Below, in pieces: positions 1-9,796 of a DNA stretch of 64,000 nt (positions are counted from its first letter, which is position 1; every line of letters begins with the position of its first letter). The notes beneath the pieces were generated by a model. It was not told where the DNA came from. It saw only the letters and a program-made list of their open reading frames with translations, and did not search any database. The stretch comes from a bacterium. Its GTDB lineage: Bacteria > Zhuqueibacterota > QNDG01 > JAFGCO01. A program made the translations under genes and the position numbers. Location of the stretch: NCBI GenBank assembly GCA_016932575.1, contig JAFGCO010000007.1, positions 62,001 through 126,000 of the forward strand, read 5' to 3'.

Positions 1-1
1 T

Positions 2-1150
2 GTCTTTCGCGATCGCTTAAAGAAAGCCGGGATGCTCGATCAGAATCTTGACTTTCAAAAAGCATCCGGTGCATGGTCTGCCCTTTGTTACAAGGCTGAA
101 ATGGAAGCAGCGTTGCGTACAAAGGGTATGGCAGGATTTCAATTGCTTGATCTGCAGGATTTTCCAGGCCAGGGCACTGCATTGGTGGGTATTCTTGATG
201 CATTCATGGATAGCAAAGACGTGATCGACCGTGAACACTGGCTGGAATCGTGTAATGATGTGGTACTGATTTTACTGTTTTCCAAATATTACTGGCAGAT
301 CAACGAAACCTATCAGGCAATCTTACAGGTGGCAAATTATTCGAATAAGACAATAACTGATGAAATCACCTGGGAGATTATCAATCAACAGGGTCAGGTT
401 CTCAAGGCCGGTCGCTTTTCAAACCTCAGCGTAGCGCAGGGCAGACTCGAAAATATCGGTGAGATCGAAGCTGCCCTGGACCGGGTTGAAAATGCGGAAA
501 AACTGACTGTCCATTTGGCATTTCAAAAAGCCGGTTATACAAATAATTATCCAATATGGGTTTATCCTGCACCTGAAAAGGACATCACTCATGACAGCAT
601 CATAATAGCTGAAAATTTGGACGACACCGTTCTTGCCAAACTTCGACATGGCAAAAAAGTACTGCTCTTTCCAGACGAATCGATAAAAGAAAAAAGTGTT
701 GCCGGATTGTTTCCCCCCGATTTCTGGAATTATGGTATGTTCAAGGGGATCAGTGAATGGGCCAAAAAACCGGTTTCCCCGGGGACACTGGGATTATTCA
801 TGAATCCCGAACATCCCCTGTTTAACAGTTTCCCGACCGATTTTCATACAAACTGGCAATGGTTTTCGATAATAAAAGCAAGCCGTTCCCTGATGCTCAA
901 TCAAACCGCATCTGATTACAGACCTGTTGTACAGGTGATCGATAATCTTGAAAGAAACAATAAATTGGGATTAATATTTGAATTTGCCGTTGGAAAGGGC
1001 AGACTATTGATATGTATGGCCCGTTTGAATGACATATCCAATGATCCCGTGGCTCAGCAACTGTTTAAATCAATGATAAATTATATGAAATCAGAAGATT
1101 TCTCTCCTAAGTACAATGTGAATGAAACTCTTTTGAAAGAATTGCTTTGA
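2..1150 (+). CDS. Partial glycoside hydrolase, GH2-like (beta-galactosidase type), C-terminal part
   Basis: The reading frame is open from the first full codon, so the true start lies upstream of the window. The visible ~383 residues begin at the end of a TIM-barrel-like region; the phrase GFQLLDLQDFPGQGTA near residue 45 is of the kind seen in sugar-binding-domain GH2 enzymes related to beta-galactosidase. The rest looks like C-terminal beta-sandwich domains (for example ITWEIINQQGQVLKAG, then a region ending in LICMARLND). The usual GH2 catalytic glutamates are not in the visible part, so family and substrate are inferred. It is followed by a secreted GH5-like enzyme on the same strand, which fits hemicellulose or galactan breakdown. 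Confidence 0.6.
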   Translation, partial: VFRDRLKKAGMLDQNLDFQKASGAWSALCYKAEMEAALRTKGMAGFQLLDLQDFPGQGTALVGILDAFMDSKDVIDREHWLESCNDVVLILLFSKYYWQINETYQAILQVANYSNKTITDEITWEIINQQGQVLKAGRFSNLSVAQGRLENIGEIEAALDRVENAEKLTVHLAFQKAGYTNNYPIWVYPAPEKDITHDSIIIAENLDDTVLAKLRHGKKVLLFPDESIKEKSVAGLFPPDFWNYGMFKGISEWAKKPVSPGTLGLFMNPEHPLFNSFPTDFHTNWQWFSIIKASRSLMLNQTASDYRPVVQVIDNLERNNKLGLIFEFAVGKGRLLICMARLNDISNDPVAQQLFKSMINYMKSEDFSPKYNVNETLLKELL

Positions 1151-1275
1151 TTACTTTTCAGCATCAAATTCCTTTCTGTGGCCTCTGTAATATCCCGGAA
1201 AAACGAACAGAATGGAATTTATTACGCTGAATATATGTCTTTTAATCTATACTTAACCTGGCAGGAGAATCCACC

Positions 1276-2613
1276 ATGGATAAAACAAAAAACATAAATA
1301 GGGCTGTCTTTATATTTATCTTTCTACAGAATCTTACATTATTCGGGCAACGAATCTCAGTAAGCGGGACCGAGTTCAGGACGAACGGCGGCCGTATATG
1401 GCTGAACGGCACCAATACGCCATGGAATCAATGGAATGATTTTGGGGGAGGCTTTAACACTGATTGGTGGGATGACGAGTTTCAACAACTCAAAGATCTG
1501 CATATTAACTGCACCCGCATCTGGATAACCTGCGACGGTAATAATGCAGGAATTGATATCGATGATGATGGCTTTGTCAACGATGTCAATCCACTTTTTT
1601 GGTCTCATGTCGACCAGTTGATGGAAATCGCACAAGACAAACAAATTTATGTAATGATTGCACTGATATCTTTCAACCACACCAAACCAGGCAATGCGAA
1701 CGCGTCAAAATGGATTAAAATGTACAACAGCGAGGAAAACCGTCAGTCATTTGCGGACAATTACGCTGAACCCTTTGTGGATCGGTACAAGGATAATCCA
1801 TATTTCTTTGCCGTGGATGTCGGCAACGAACTTGAATGGGTCTGGGAAAATCATGGCGTCCCGTCAGCCAATGTCATTGATTTGATTTTTCGGGTAGCTG
1901 AGGCTGTGAAATACGACAGTGAAGTTTTGGTATGCCAGGGAATGGGCGCCGGGATTAAATACAACACATCGGTTCGGGGAGGCGTTGGTAATTATCTCGC
2001 GAATGTGAATGTTGACTTTTATAATATCCATTATTATGACTGGATGAATCAATGGTTTGGAAATCCTTTTGACCGATCTCCCTCATACTATAACATGGAT
2101 TCAAAACCATGCATTGTCGGAGAAGCACCTGCCAAAGGATCCGCCGGATATACGGCAATGCAATGCTATCAGAAAGCTTTTGAGAACGGCTGGCAGGGTC
2201 TGATGGTATGGACATCCAACGACGTTGATGATAATGGAAATAAATGGGATTCAAAACCCGGGACAGACTGGTTTTTTAACAATCATCCCGACTTGGTCGC
2301 CGGTATAGGAACGGTTGTAAACAATGATAGAATTCCGGATTTCAAATTATTTCAAAACTCGCCAAATCCATTTAATTTAACAACAACCATTAAATTTACT
2401 TTACCGCATGAGAGCAAGGTTAAAATTCAAATTTTCAATACAAACGGAAATTTAGTAAAAACTCTGGTTAATGACGATTTTTCTTCAGGGCAGCACTCCA
2501 CTGTGTGGAACTGTTCCGATCATATGGGAAATACCATAGCATCGGGTACATATTTTTATCAAATGACTTATGGTGATTTTTCTGAAACGAAACAAATGCT
2601 GATCATTAAATAG
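1276..2613 (+). CDS. Secreted GH5-like endoglycanase (mannanase/cellulase type) with type IX sorting domain
   Basis: A 445-residue protein. An N-terminal hydrophobic segment (residues ~8-24) serves as a signal peptide. The catalytic part (~26-340) is a clan GH-A barrel: VGNELEW supplies the likely acid/base Glu185 after Asn184, and CIVGEAP supplies the likely nucleophile Glu283. The opening (GGRIWLNGTNTPWNQW) resembles mannan endo-1,4-beta-mannosidases. From ~355 a type IX secretion C-terminal domain follows (FQNSPNPFN, then SGTYFYQM and a lysine-ending tail), so the enzyme is probably secreted across the outer membrane. AGGAG lies about 10 bases before the ATG, which supports this start. Substrate (mannan or beta-glucan) is not certain. 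Confidence 0.8.
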   Translation: MDKTKNINRAVFIFIFLQNLTLFGQRISVSGTEFRTNGGRIWLNGTNTPWNQWNDFGGGFNTDWWDDEFQQLKDLHINCTRIWITCDGNNAGIDIDDDGFVNDVNPLFWSHVDQLMEIAQDKQIYVMIALISFNHTKPGNANASKWIKMYNSEENRQSFADNYAEPFVDRYKDNPYFFAVDVGNELEWVWENHGVPSANVIDLIFRVAEAVKYDSEVLVCQGMGAGIKYNTSVRGGVGNYLANVNVDFYNIHYYDWMNQWFGNPFDRSPSYYNMDSKPCIVGEAPAKGSAGYTAMQCYQKAFENGWQGLMVWTSNDVDDNGNKWDSKPGTDWFFNNHPDLVAGIGTVVNNDRIPDFKLFQNSPNPFNLTTTIKFTLPHESKVKIQIFNTNGNLVKTLVNDDFSSGQHSTVWNCSDHMGNTIASGTYFYQMTYGDFSETKQMLIIK

Positions 2614-2778
2614 GCTGCGAATAACAAAGTGCTTACACTGAACTGCCTCGGCGTTGAGATTTTACAAACACTCGGTGGTCTGGTCGGTTTATGTACATCT
2701 ATAACTCGATGTGAAAAATTTTTGTTAAATTAAATGTGGGTGAATCGCGGCGCTTTTATCAAAGGAAGGAAAACACGT

Positions 2779-3585
2779 ATGAATATTAAAACAAAGATTA
2801 AATTATCAAATCTGACGCTCTCAGTGGTAACATTCATGACATTCTTTATCATCATCTGGTTCATTATATTTTTAATCTCAACGGTCTTCAAATTAAATGT
2901 GTTTGCAGAAAAAACAACTGAATTTTACTATCTGACGATTCTTGCCGCTCTGGCCATTATTGCAAGTTGTGCGATATTGAGCACAACGATTAATATCAGC
3001 ATGATTGCCGATTCAAAAATTAAGGAAATGAAGCTCGACCGGACTTTGGGATTCGGAAAAAAATACTGGATCGGCGCAATGACATCATTGATTGTATTAA
3101 TCGCATTTCTTTTTACGGGAGATTTTATTTCACGCAGTCACTCGAAAAGAAAATTAATCAATGAATCAAGCGATATTGTACAGCGGTATCATAAATCGAT
3201 TGATGAATTGCCGGCATTGCTGGCGGATACAAGTAAAATTGGTAAAATACCTTCCCTGTTAAAATTTTTATCCAATCAAAAGAAAGAATTTCCGACCGTC
3301 ATATTGATCACAAGTTCCGAGTTTGACGGTCAGCTGGCCTATTTGAAAATCAACAAGTCCATGACTCAATCAGAACTTAAACAACCTTATTATAATGATT
3401 CATTTTACGAATGTGATAAGAAAGACTGTGAATACCTGGAAAGTGTGTTTACAAAGGGCAATAACAGTATTTACTGCATTTCCGAGGGGGCCGATTACAG
3501 ATTGTACTATCCATACGTTCACGATCAAGAAAAGTTGATATTACTATTTACCCGCTATTCACGATATGGTAAAATCGGGTCATAA
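2779..3585 (+). CDS. Membrane protein of unknown function
   Basis: I do not recognise the family. From the ATG at 2779 the protein has 268 residues; this start has AAGGAAGG about 8 bases upstream, so I prefer it over the in-frame ATG at 2734, which lacks a ribosome binding site. Three hydrophobic segments are visible at about residues 15-42, 52-78 and 96-116, followed by a ~150-residue soluble C-terminal part with a CDKKDC pair of cysteines. It stands alone between a secreted glycanase and a convergent gene. No link to carbohydrate metabolism can be read from it. Confidence 0.6.
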   Translation: MNIKTKIKLSNLTLSVVTFMTFFIIIWFIIFLISTVFKLNVFAEKTTEFYYLTILAALAIIASCAILSTTINISMIADSKIKEMKLDRTLGFGKKYWIGAMTSLIVLIAFLFTGDFISRSHSKRKLINESSDIVQRYHKSIDELPALLADTSKIGKIPSLLKFLSNQKKEFPTVILITSSEFDGQLAYLKINKSMTQSELKQPYYNDSFYECDKKDCEYLESVFTKGNNSIYCISEGADYRLYYPYVHDQEKLILLFTRYSRYGKIGS

Positions 3586-3901
3586 AACACTTGATTATTT
3601 CATTGCAGCCGGGTTTGATTCCAAGGCAAAATCGCATAAAAAACAGTGGTTGTCGAAAATGCAGCAAAAAAGACAGCATTAGAATAATTTCGTATGAATA
3701 TCAGCCACATGTGTTGAGCGCAACAATGCCTCCGATTCTATTTCTGTAGGCAGAACCGCTCAACGGATAAAACGATTGTGCGAAAAAATATAAAATCCCT
3801 AAAATAGATTTTCACAGAGTGAAAACATCAATATTTTTCACTCTGTGAAAATAATTATTTATTGATAATAATTACAACCATCAATTAGGATAAACAGGAT
3901 T
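3586..3901. other. Convergent intergenic region
   Basis: A ~315-base gap between convergent genes. It holds a strong inverted repeat (listed separately) and an open stretch of 38 codons (3566-3682) without a convincing ribosome binding site. I see no RNA gene. Confidence 0.6.
3809..3851. terminator. Bidirectional stem-loop terminator between convergent genes
   Basis: A perfect 17-bp inverted repeat: left arm TTTTCACAGAGTGAAAA and its exact complement on the right, with a 9-base loop (CATCAATAT). Both arms end in A/T runs, so the hairpin gives a U-rich tail in either direction. It lies between the + gene ending at 3585 and the - gene ending at 3902, the usual place for a shared rho-independent terminator. 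Confidence 0.75.
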
Positions 3902-4972
3902 TTATTTCATCATCATCATCTTACGAGTGCTGGTTTTCGAATCCATCGATAGTTTACAGACATAGATGCCGCCGGGAAACCCCTGCCCATTAAAACGAAC
4001 TCTATAGAATCCTTCGCCTTGGATCTCATTCACTAACGTTGCCACCTCCCGGCCGCGAATATCATAAACGGCCAGGCAAACCTGAGCAGTTTTCGGAATT
4101 GTATATGATATGGCTGTAGACGGATTAAACGGATTGGGATAATTTTGATTTAATGCAAAATCATCAGGAAAGTGAGCTTCATCCACAGCACTAATACCGG
4201 CTCCGGTTAACAATGCGACTTCATTGAAATAAACCTGTTTTGCGGCTTCAGAGAAATTATAGTAATTGAAAATATGGGTGCCTTCGGAATCGGTTGGATC
4301 ATCATTTCCATTTCCGATATATGTGCGAGGACCTGCAGGCATATCGACAGAACCCGGATAAAACTCAAAACCGGCTTCAAAACGGGCAAACTGAATCGTA
4401 AAATCATCAGCGATAACCAAAGCGGTACCATTACCCGCATCCAGAATGTCAAGGACATCATAGGCGCCTTCGGCCCATAGTACCAATTCGTTGAGTACAT
4501 ATTTACCCTCAAATACGGGATCATCTGGTTCAATAATATGCGCGTAGAGTGCTCCAATATCATTGTAGTGCACGCAGGATTCGGTTTCAAACCAGTTCAT
4601 CCGCTGTGATCGTGCGCACCACAGATGAAGCATCAGCATGGGAGCGGTCACATCATTCCAGGCTTCTTTATGAGGCGGTCCGAAATCATTACTCGAAGTG
4701 GATCTCCCGACAATCACCAGGTCGGCATTATTCAATGTATCCAATGTGGCTTCTGAGGCCAGTTCCAAAGCTGTATTATAAAAGGGTATGACATTGTAGC
4801 CCAGATCAATCAGATCGTCAATAAATAGTTTATCTGAATGTTCCCCTGTGAAAGGATCCAGATAGCCTGGCCGGCTGACAAACACAATGGTTTTTTGCTG
4901 GGCATACACAAGATTAAAGGATGCGATAATAAGCAACAATCCAAGCGACACAACGAACGGTTTTTTTTGCAT
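3902..4972 (-). CDS. Secreted protein of unknown function with type IX sorting domain
   Basis: About 356 residues from the preferred start MQKKPF, which has GGAGGG 7-9 bases upstream; the earlier in-frame ATG at 4987 overlaps that ribosome binding site and is less likely. A signal peptide ends near VYAQ. The N-terminal half starts KTIVFVSRPGYLDP and has a strand-helix pattern reminiscent of flavodoxin-like or ThuA-like folds, but I cannot assign an activity. The last ~85 residues are a classic type IX secretion sorting domain (ALNQNYPNPFNPSTAISY, GREVATLV, lysine at the end). It lies head-to-tail with the GH10 xylanase gene and may be co-transcribed. Confidence 0.75.
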   Translation of the reverse strand: MQKKPFVVSLGLLLIIASFNLVYAQQKTIVFVSRPGYLDPFTGEHSDKLFIDDLIDLGYNVIPFYNTALELASEATLDTLNNADLVIVGRSTSSNDFGPPHKEAWNDVTAPMLMLHLWCARSQRMNWFETESCVHYNDIGALYAHIIEPDDPVFEGKYVLNELVLWAEGAYDVLDILDAGNGTALVIADDFTIQFARFEAGFEFYPGSVDMPAGPRTYIGNGNDDPTDSEGTHIFNYYNFSEAAKQVYFNEVALLTGAGISAVDEAHFPDDFALNQNYPNPFNPSTAISYTIPKTAQVCLAVYDIRGREVATLVNEIQGEGFYRVRFNGQGFPGGIYVCKLSMDSKTSTRKMMMMK

Positions 4973-5046
4973 TTTCTTTCCCTCCATTTTAGGTGTGCAA
5001 TTAATAAAGTATCATCAACTTATCCGTATTCCCCGTTCACCCCCTT

Positions 5047-6321
5047 TCACTTCACCAGCATCATCTTCCTTCCGGCTGTATAGAATCCGGCCTGTAATTT
5101 AGCCAAATAAATCCCGGAGGGCAGCTGACCGGCATCGAATTGCACATGATGCATTCCTGCTCCCTGTCTTTCATCTATCAGAGAGGCGACCTCTCGGCCT
5201 TGAATGTCAAACACCCGGATCCGAACAGGGGTTTCTGCCCCAAGGCGATAACGGATGATTGACTGATGATTGAATGGGTTGGGATAATTTGGGTACAGTT
5301 CGAATTGAGCCGGTGATCCGGCCTGATTTTTTACTTTCGTATCGGCCAGATAATCCCTTAGCCATTCAAGGGCCGGTCTCTCTGTGCCGTCGGCCCGAAG
5401 AAGGTACCCGTCTTCCCGCCACATTTGGCCTTGTATATATCCCCAGAGCGTAATACCCTCCACCGCCGGATGCTCCCATAATATCGGGAACACTTCCTGA
5501 TATTTTTCCAGTTGTTTCTGGTCGTCGGCAATATTTAAATCAAATTCCGTGATCTGAATCGGCAGCCCCGTCGTTGCGAGTTCATCGAGCACATATTGCA
5601 GACGAGTCGTACTGGTATTTTCAATAAAATGGCCCTGCTCGCAGACACCGTCGATTAAATCTCTCTCCTTAAGTGACTCGACGATGTCTAAATATTTTTT
5701 CAGAGATTTATTTCCGCCAAACAGCTGATATTCGTTTAAATAAAGTTTGGAATCCGGGAAATATTCCCGAGCTTTTTCGAAAGCCCAGATCACCCAATCC
5801 CAACCGGTATCCCCTTCCCCGCCCAGCGCTTCATAATAAGAAGGATAATAATCCCAAGGAGACCATTCGATGGCTTCGTTGACGACTTCCACATATTCCG
5901 CATCTGGATACATGTCACCCGCCTCCTCGATCCACTCTTCCACTTCTTCAGCCTGTTCTTCGATGCTCAAAGCATCGATCCATGCAGGCTGCTGTTTGCC
6001 CCAGATAAGCACATGAAACCGAATGGGAAAATCATAATCCTCGGCAAATTCGTAGATTTCATCCAGATTATTCCAATTGCAGACATCCCGCGACCATTCC
6101 ACCGATCCCCATTTTGATGCATTCTCTGGGGTTACCTGATTCCAGTAATCTTCAAATGTGTCTGGTATTTCACCTCCCACACAACAGCCCAAAAACTTGT
6201 TATGTCCCTCTGCCAGCTGAGGATATGCAGGAAACCCGCCGATTATAATGCAAACAAACATCATCACCGGCAATATTCTGAAAATAAACCCGATTTTTAA
6301 GCTCGTCATGGTACTCATCAT
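5047..6321 (-). CDS. Secreted endo-1,4-beta-xylanase, GH10, with type IX sorting domain
   Basis: A 424-residue GH10 xylanase. A signal sequence occupies residues ~10-35. The barrel shows TPENASKWGSVE (~64-75), the acid/base Glu149 in VEVVNEAIEW, and the nucleophile Glu259 in IQITEFDLN, in the order and spacing expected for GH10. A type IX secretion domain starts near residue 340 (FELYPNYPNPFNHQS), so it should act outside the cell on xylan chains. AGAGGA stands 5 bases before the ATG. The upstream 0.5 kb is AT-rich and divergent from the TonB receptor gene, suggesting shared regulation of xylanase and importer. Confidence 0.92.
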   Translation of the reverse strand: MMSTMTSLKIGFIFRILPVMMFVCIIIGGFPAYPQLAEGHNKFLGCCVGGEIPDTFEDYWNQVTPENASKWGSVEWSRDVCNWNNLDEIYEFAEDYDFPIRFHVLIWGKQQPAWIDALSIEEQAEEVEEWIEEAGDMYPDAEYVEVVNEAIEWSPWDYYPSYYEALGGEGDTGWDWVIWAFEKAREYFPDSKLYLNEYQLFGGNKSLKKYLDIVESLKERDLIDGVCEQGHFIENTSTTRLQYVLDELATTGLPIQITEFDLNIADDQKQLEKYQEVFPILWEHPAVEGITLWGYIQGQMWREDGYLLRADGTERPALEWLRDYLADTKVKNQAGSPAQFELYPNYPNPFNHQSIIRYRLGAETPVRIRVFDIQGREVASLIDERQGAGMHHVQFDAGQLPSGIYLAKLQAGFYTAGRKMMLVK

Positions 6322-6821
6322 TATTCCTCTTTTTTTATTCTATATAATAAAAAATTGTATTCTTTCATCCAAATAAAAAAAATGCGGTTATTTCAATTGT
6401 AGAATTATTATTATATTATACGAAATCACAATTTATTAAATGGAATGATTGCCTTATGTATATACCGTTTTTACATTCGCGCTATACCGGATGATCAATA
6501 ATAAACAACTTTTTTTTTAAATATGAAAGTGAAAAACCGTAAATTGAATGTTTAATCCGATATTCACTGATTCGACAAATCGTGTTTCATCAATCATTTG
6601 TATGGATAGTGCGTTGTGTCAGGCACAGTATTTCAGAATTTAAACGAAAATAACGATTCATGATGATTCAACATATAAAATTCAAGAATAAAATCAATTG
6701 TAAAAATTTGTCATAATTTCAAAATATTATAAAACCGGGGATTATATTACAGCGTTTAATTGTCAATATAGTAAACAAGCAAACTGAAGTGAAATAAAAT
6801 TTGGGATTAAAAGGAGATGAT
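6322..6821. promoter_or_regulatory. AT-rich divergent intergenic region between GH10 and TonB receptor genes
   Basis: About 500 bases without a gene, markedly AT-rich. It must hold the promoters of the two divergent genes, but I could not pick out a convincing -35/-10 pair or an operator, and no RNA gene is evident. Confidence 0.5.
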
Positions 6822-9296
6822 ATGAAGCCATTTTGGTTCAGGGAAACGATTACGATAATTCTTATACTCGTGATGGCAGATCTTTTAAATGCACAGGCCA
6901 GACCGGATTCTCCGGCAGGGGTTACCGGAATAACACTTTCAGGAACAGTTCTTGATTCCATGAATCGAGCGCCTCTGGAATATGCCACGATCATCCTGAT
7001 TTCACAAAAGGACAATCAGCAAATTACAGGAACAGTCACAAACCATATCGGAAGGTTTGAGCTGTCGAAACTGCGTCCGGGTAAGTATACCGTTAAAGTG
7101 GATTTTATCGGATATAATTCAACCCGCCTGACTGATATCGAACTTACACCCCGGCGTCCTGAAACAGATATCGGACAGATACTTCTGGAACCGGCTGTTC
7201 TGGAATCTGAAGGTGTAGAAGTATCTGCAGAAAAACCGGTTTTCGAATACAAAATTGATAAAAAAGTCATCAACGTGAGCCAGCAGCCCACGGTCATTTC
7301 CGGTACAGCCGTGGATGTTCTGGAAAATGTGCCTTCAGTGACAACGGACATTGAAGGAAACGTTGAGCTTCGCGGCAGCAGCAATTTTACAGTATTAATA
7401 GACAACCGCCCCACTGTACTGGAATCCAATGATGCACTGCAGCAGATTCCTGCAAGCACAATCGAAAATATTGAAATCATCACGAATCCATCTGCTAAAT
7501 TTGATCCTGAAGGAACAGCGGGTATTATCAATATTATTACCAAGAAAAAGCAACGATCCGGAATTACGGGGATTGCAAACATCAATCTGAGTCTTGAAAA
7601 CAGGAGAAACGGCGGAGACATTCTGCTGAACCGGAGAACGGAAAAATTTAATTTCTTCCTGGGAGCAGATTACAATAAACGGTCATTTCCGAGAGATATT
7701 GAAATGGAACGAATCACCTATGGAGATACCGTATATAACATCAACGCAACAGGAACCGGTGAATGGGGCGGTACCGGATATGGGATACGCGGCGGCCTGG
7801 ATTACTCTGTAACGGATCAGGACTTGCTGACACTCAGTTTCCGCGCGGGCGGACGTGACCGCGGCGGCGATTCTGAAAATCATTATGAGGAATGGTCCGA
7901 ACCCGGTGATACGGTGAACTATTATACAAGCATGGACGAACGCAACCGAAAAGGCAATTTTTATTCTCTCAGTCTGGATTACAAACACGATTTTCAAAAA
8001 AAAGGACACGAACTGCTCGGCCATTTCAATATCAGCAAACGGAGCGGGGATGAAGAATCAAAAAATAAACTTCTGAATATTGCGGATGAAATCACCTACG
8101 CACAGCATTTTACAGAAAAAGGCCCTTCTCAGCGCATTCGCTGGAATCTCGACTATACCCTGCCACTGAGGGAAAACGATAAATTTCAGACAGGAATACA
8201 GAGCCGTTTGAATGATTCAGAAGATGAAACAGAACGATACGACTATAATCTTGAAACTCGGGTTTACGAACTTCAGTCCCTGTACAGCCATTTTGTAGAA
8301 TACCAGGATAATTTTCATGCGGCCTATGCAATGTATGCCGCTGAAATCGGACCCCTGGGAATTCAGGGAGGACTGCGAACAGAATACACGGATCGGAATA
8401 TTACATTGACAAAGACACAGGAAACGTATATCATCGATCGCTGGGATTTCTTCCCTACTGCCCACTTTTCATATACAATCAGTAAGGGTCAGCAAATGAT
8501 GGCCAGTTATACCCGTAGAATTGACCGTCCCCGCGGCTGGGAGCTGGAACCTTTTAAAACATGGATGGATGCCTATAATGTCCGGCAGGGAAATCCTGAT
8601 CTCAAACCGGAATATATCGATTCTTATGAACTGGGAGCACAAACATTCTGGGGAAAAAATCTGATTTCTCTTGAGGGATATTATCGCGTGACCCATAATA
8701 AAGTGGAGCGGATTCAGTCAAGTTATGGCACCAACGTGACCATGCAAACGATCGAAAATGTCGGTAAGGATTATACACTCGGTGCGGAATTAATGACCAA
8801 TGTGGATCTGATAAAATGGTGGAATGTGAATCTGATGGGCACACTCTATCATTATAAAGTGGAAGGCACTCTGTTCGGGTCATCCTTTTCCAGAGACAGC
8901 CATAACTGGAGATTACGATTCAACAACACGCTGAAATTAAGCGGAAATACACGACTCCAATTAACCGGTATGTACAACAGTCCCTCCGTATCATCACAAG
9001 GCCGGCGGGAAGATTTTTATTTGGTAAATTTTGGATTGAAACAAAGTTTCTTCAATCGAACTCTATCTGCCACCTTCCAGGTTCGTGACCTGCTGAAAAC
9101 AGGAAAATGGGAATTCAGTACCGAAACGCCCAATTTCGATTCGCATAATATTTTTAAGCGGTCTCCCATGGTCATGCTGACATTAACCTATAATATCAAC
9201 AATTACAAACAGGAACGCAACCGTCAGCTTGATCAAAACGGCGGAGAAGAAAACGGGAACGGGGGTGAGATGCAAGGCGGAGGAGAAGAGTATTAA
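6822..9296 (+). CDS. TonB-dependent outer-membrane receptor with carboxypeptidase-regulatory-like domain
   Basis: About 824 residues. The ATG at 6822 follows AAGGAG with 6 bases between; the in-frame TTG at 6801 would place the ribosome binding site inside the gene. Order of parts: signal peptide (to ~26, ending LNAQA), an Ig-like carboxypeptidase-regulatory domain (~40-120, LSGTVLDSMNRAPLEYATI), a plug region (~140-245, with LRGSSNFTVLIDNRP and PSAKFDPEGTAGIINIITK), then a long beta-barrel. This is the outer-membrane beta-barrel group close to SusC-type receptors, but no SusD partner lies nearby. Placement beside xylanase genes suggests uptake of xylo-oligosaccharides. A Gly/Glu/Asn-rich tail follows the last barrel strand, which is slightly odd. 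Confidence 0.9.
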   Translation: MKPFWFRETITIILILVMADLLNAQARPDSPAGVTGITLSGTVLDSMNRAPLEYATIILISQKDNQQITGTVTNHIGRFELSKLRPGKYTVKVDFIGYNSTRLTDIELTPRRPETDIGQILLEPAVLESEGVEVSAEKPVFEYKIDKKVINVSQQPTVISGTAVDVLENVPSVTTDIEGNVELRGSSNFTVLIDNRPTVLESNDALQQIPASTIENIEIITNPSAKFDPEGTAGIINIITKKKQRSGITGIANINLSLENRRNGGDILLNRRTEKFNFFLGADYNKRSFPRDIEMERITYGDTVYNINATGTGEWGGTGYGIRGGLDYSVTDQDLLTLSFRAGGRDRGGDSENHYEEWSEPGDTVNYYTSMDERNRKGNFYSLSLDYKHDFQKKGHELLGHFNISKRSGDEESKNKLLNIADEITYAQHFTEKGPSQRIRWNLDYTLPLRENDKFQTGIQSRLNDSEDETERYDYNLETRVYELQSLYSHFVEYQDNFHAAYAMYAAEIGPLGIQGGLRTEYTDRNITLTKTQETYIIDRWDFFPTAHFSYTISKGQQMMASYTRRIDRPRGWELEPFKTWMDAYNVRQGNPDLKPEYIDSYELGAQTFWGKNLISLEGYYRVTHNKVERIQSSYGTNVTMQTIENVGKDYTLGAELMTNVDLIKWWNVNLMGTLYHYKVEGTLFGSSFSRDSHNWRLRFNNTLKLSGNTRLQLTGMYNSPSVSSQGRREDFYLVNFGLKQSFFNRTLSATFQVRDLLKTGKWEFSTETPNFDSHNIFKRSPMVMLTLTYNINNYKQERNRQLDQNGGEENGNGGEMQGGGEEY

Positions 9297-9796
9297 ATAA
9301 AAAATGAATAAATTTAAACAAAACAGTTATTTTTAGGATCCGCTGGCAAATATAAAATCGCAGATATCTGACTGCAAATATTATCCAAGAAATTTACTCC
9401 TATTCCCTCTCCCCTTCTCATCAGGTGCCGCTCATGCAAAAACAGGCGGCACCTGACCTTCTCTAATAATCTCGTTACACTGCAGGTTCAGATTCTTCGC
9501 CCCCGGCAAAAAACGCCGGAAGCTCAGAATGACACTTTTTTTATCTTCTCTTGTCTTCTTGATTCGTAGGGCTTCTCTCTGTTTCATCGTCTCTGTTTGT
9601 ATTTCCGCAGACCGCAAGGATGCAGAATATAGGTAAACGAGTAGATGTATTGATGGGTCCACCCCCTTACTACACCAACTATTCTTATAGAATTTGATTC
9701 TCAGGTGCAGGAATGAAGGGAACACTTCGATTTTTGACTCTACGACCCAACGACACAAAGACACTATGACTCTATGACCTAACGAATCAAAGGCTT
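9297..9796. other. Non-coding region with dispersed-repeat and low-complexity sequence
   Basis: 500 bases between convergent genes. Around 9490-9533 the words AGATTCTTCGC and GCTCAGAATGAC, separated by a small CCGGC/GCCGG stem, resemble a short repeat word I know from many bacterial genomes. From about 9730 to 9785 there is low-complexity sequence of near-repeats (GACTCTACGACC, ACACTATGACTCTATGACC). The open frame across 9432-9764 is built from this repeat material and is not a believable gene. Confidence 0.5.

Noticed and set aside
3566-3682. Small open frame of 38 codons after the membrane protein gene
   Set aside because: It has no ribosome binding site, overlaps the end of the previous gene and has no recognisable protein pattern.
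9432-9764. 110-codon open frame on the minus strand
   Set aside because: It is made of dispersed-repeat words and low-complexity sequence, a common source of false genes.
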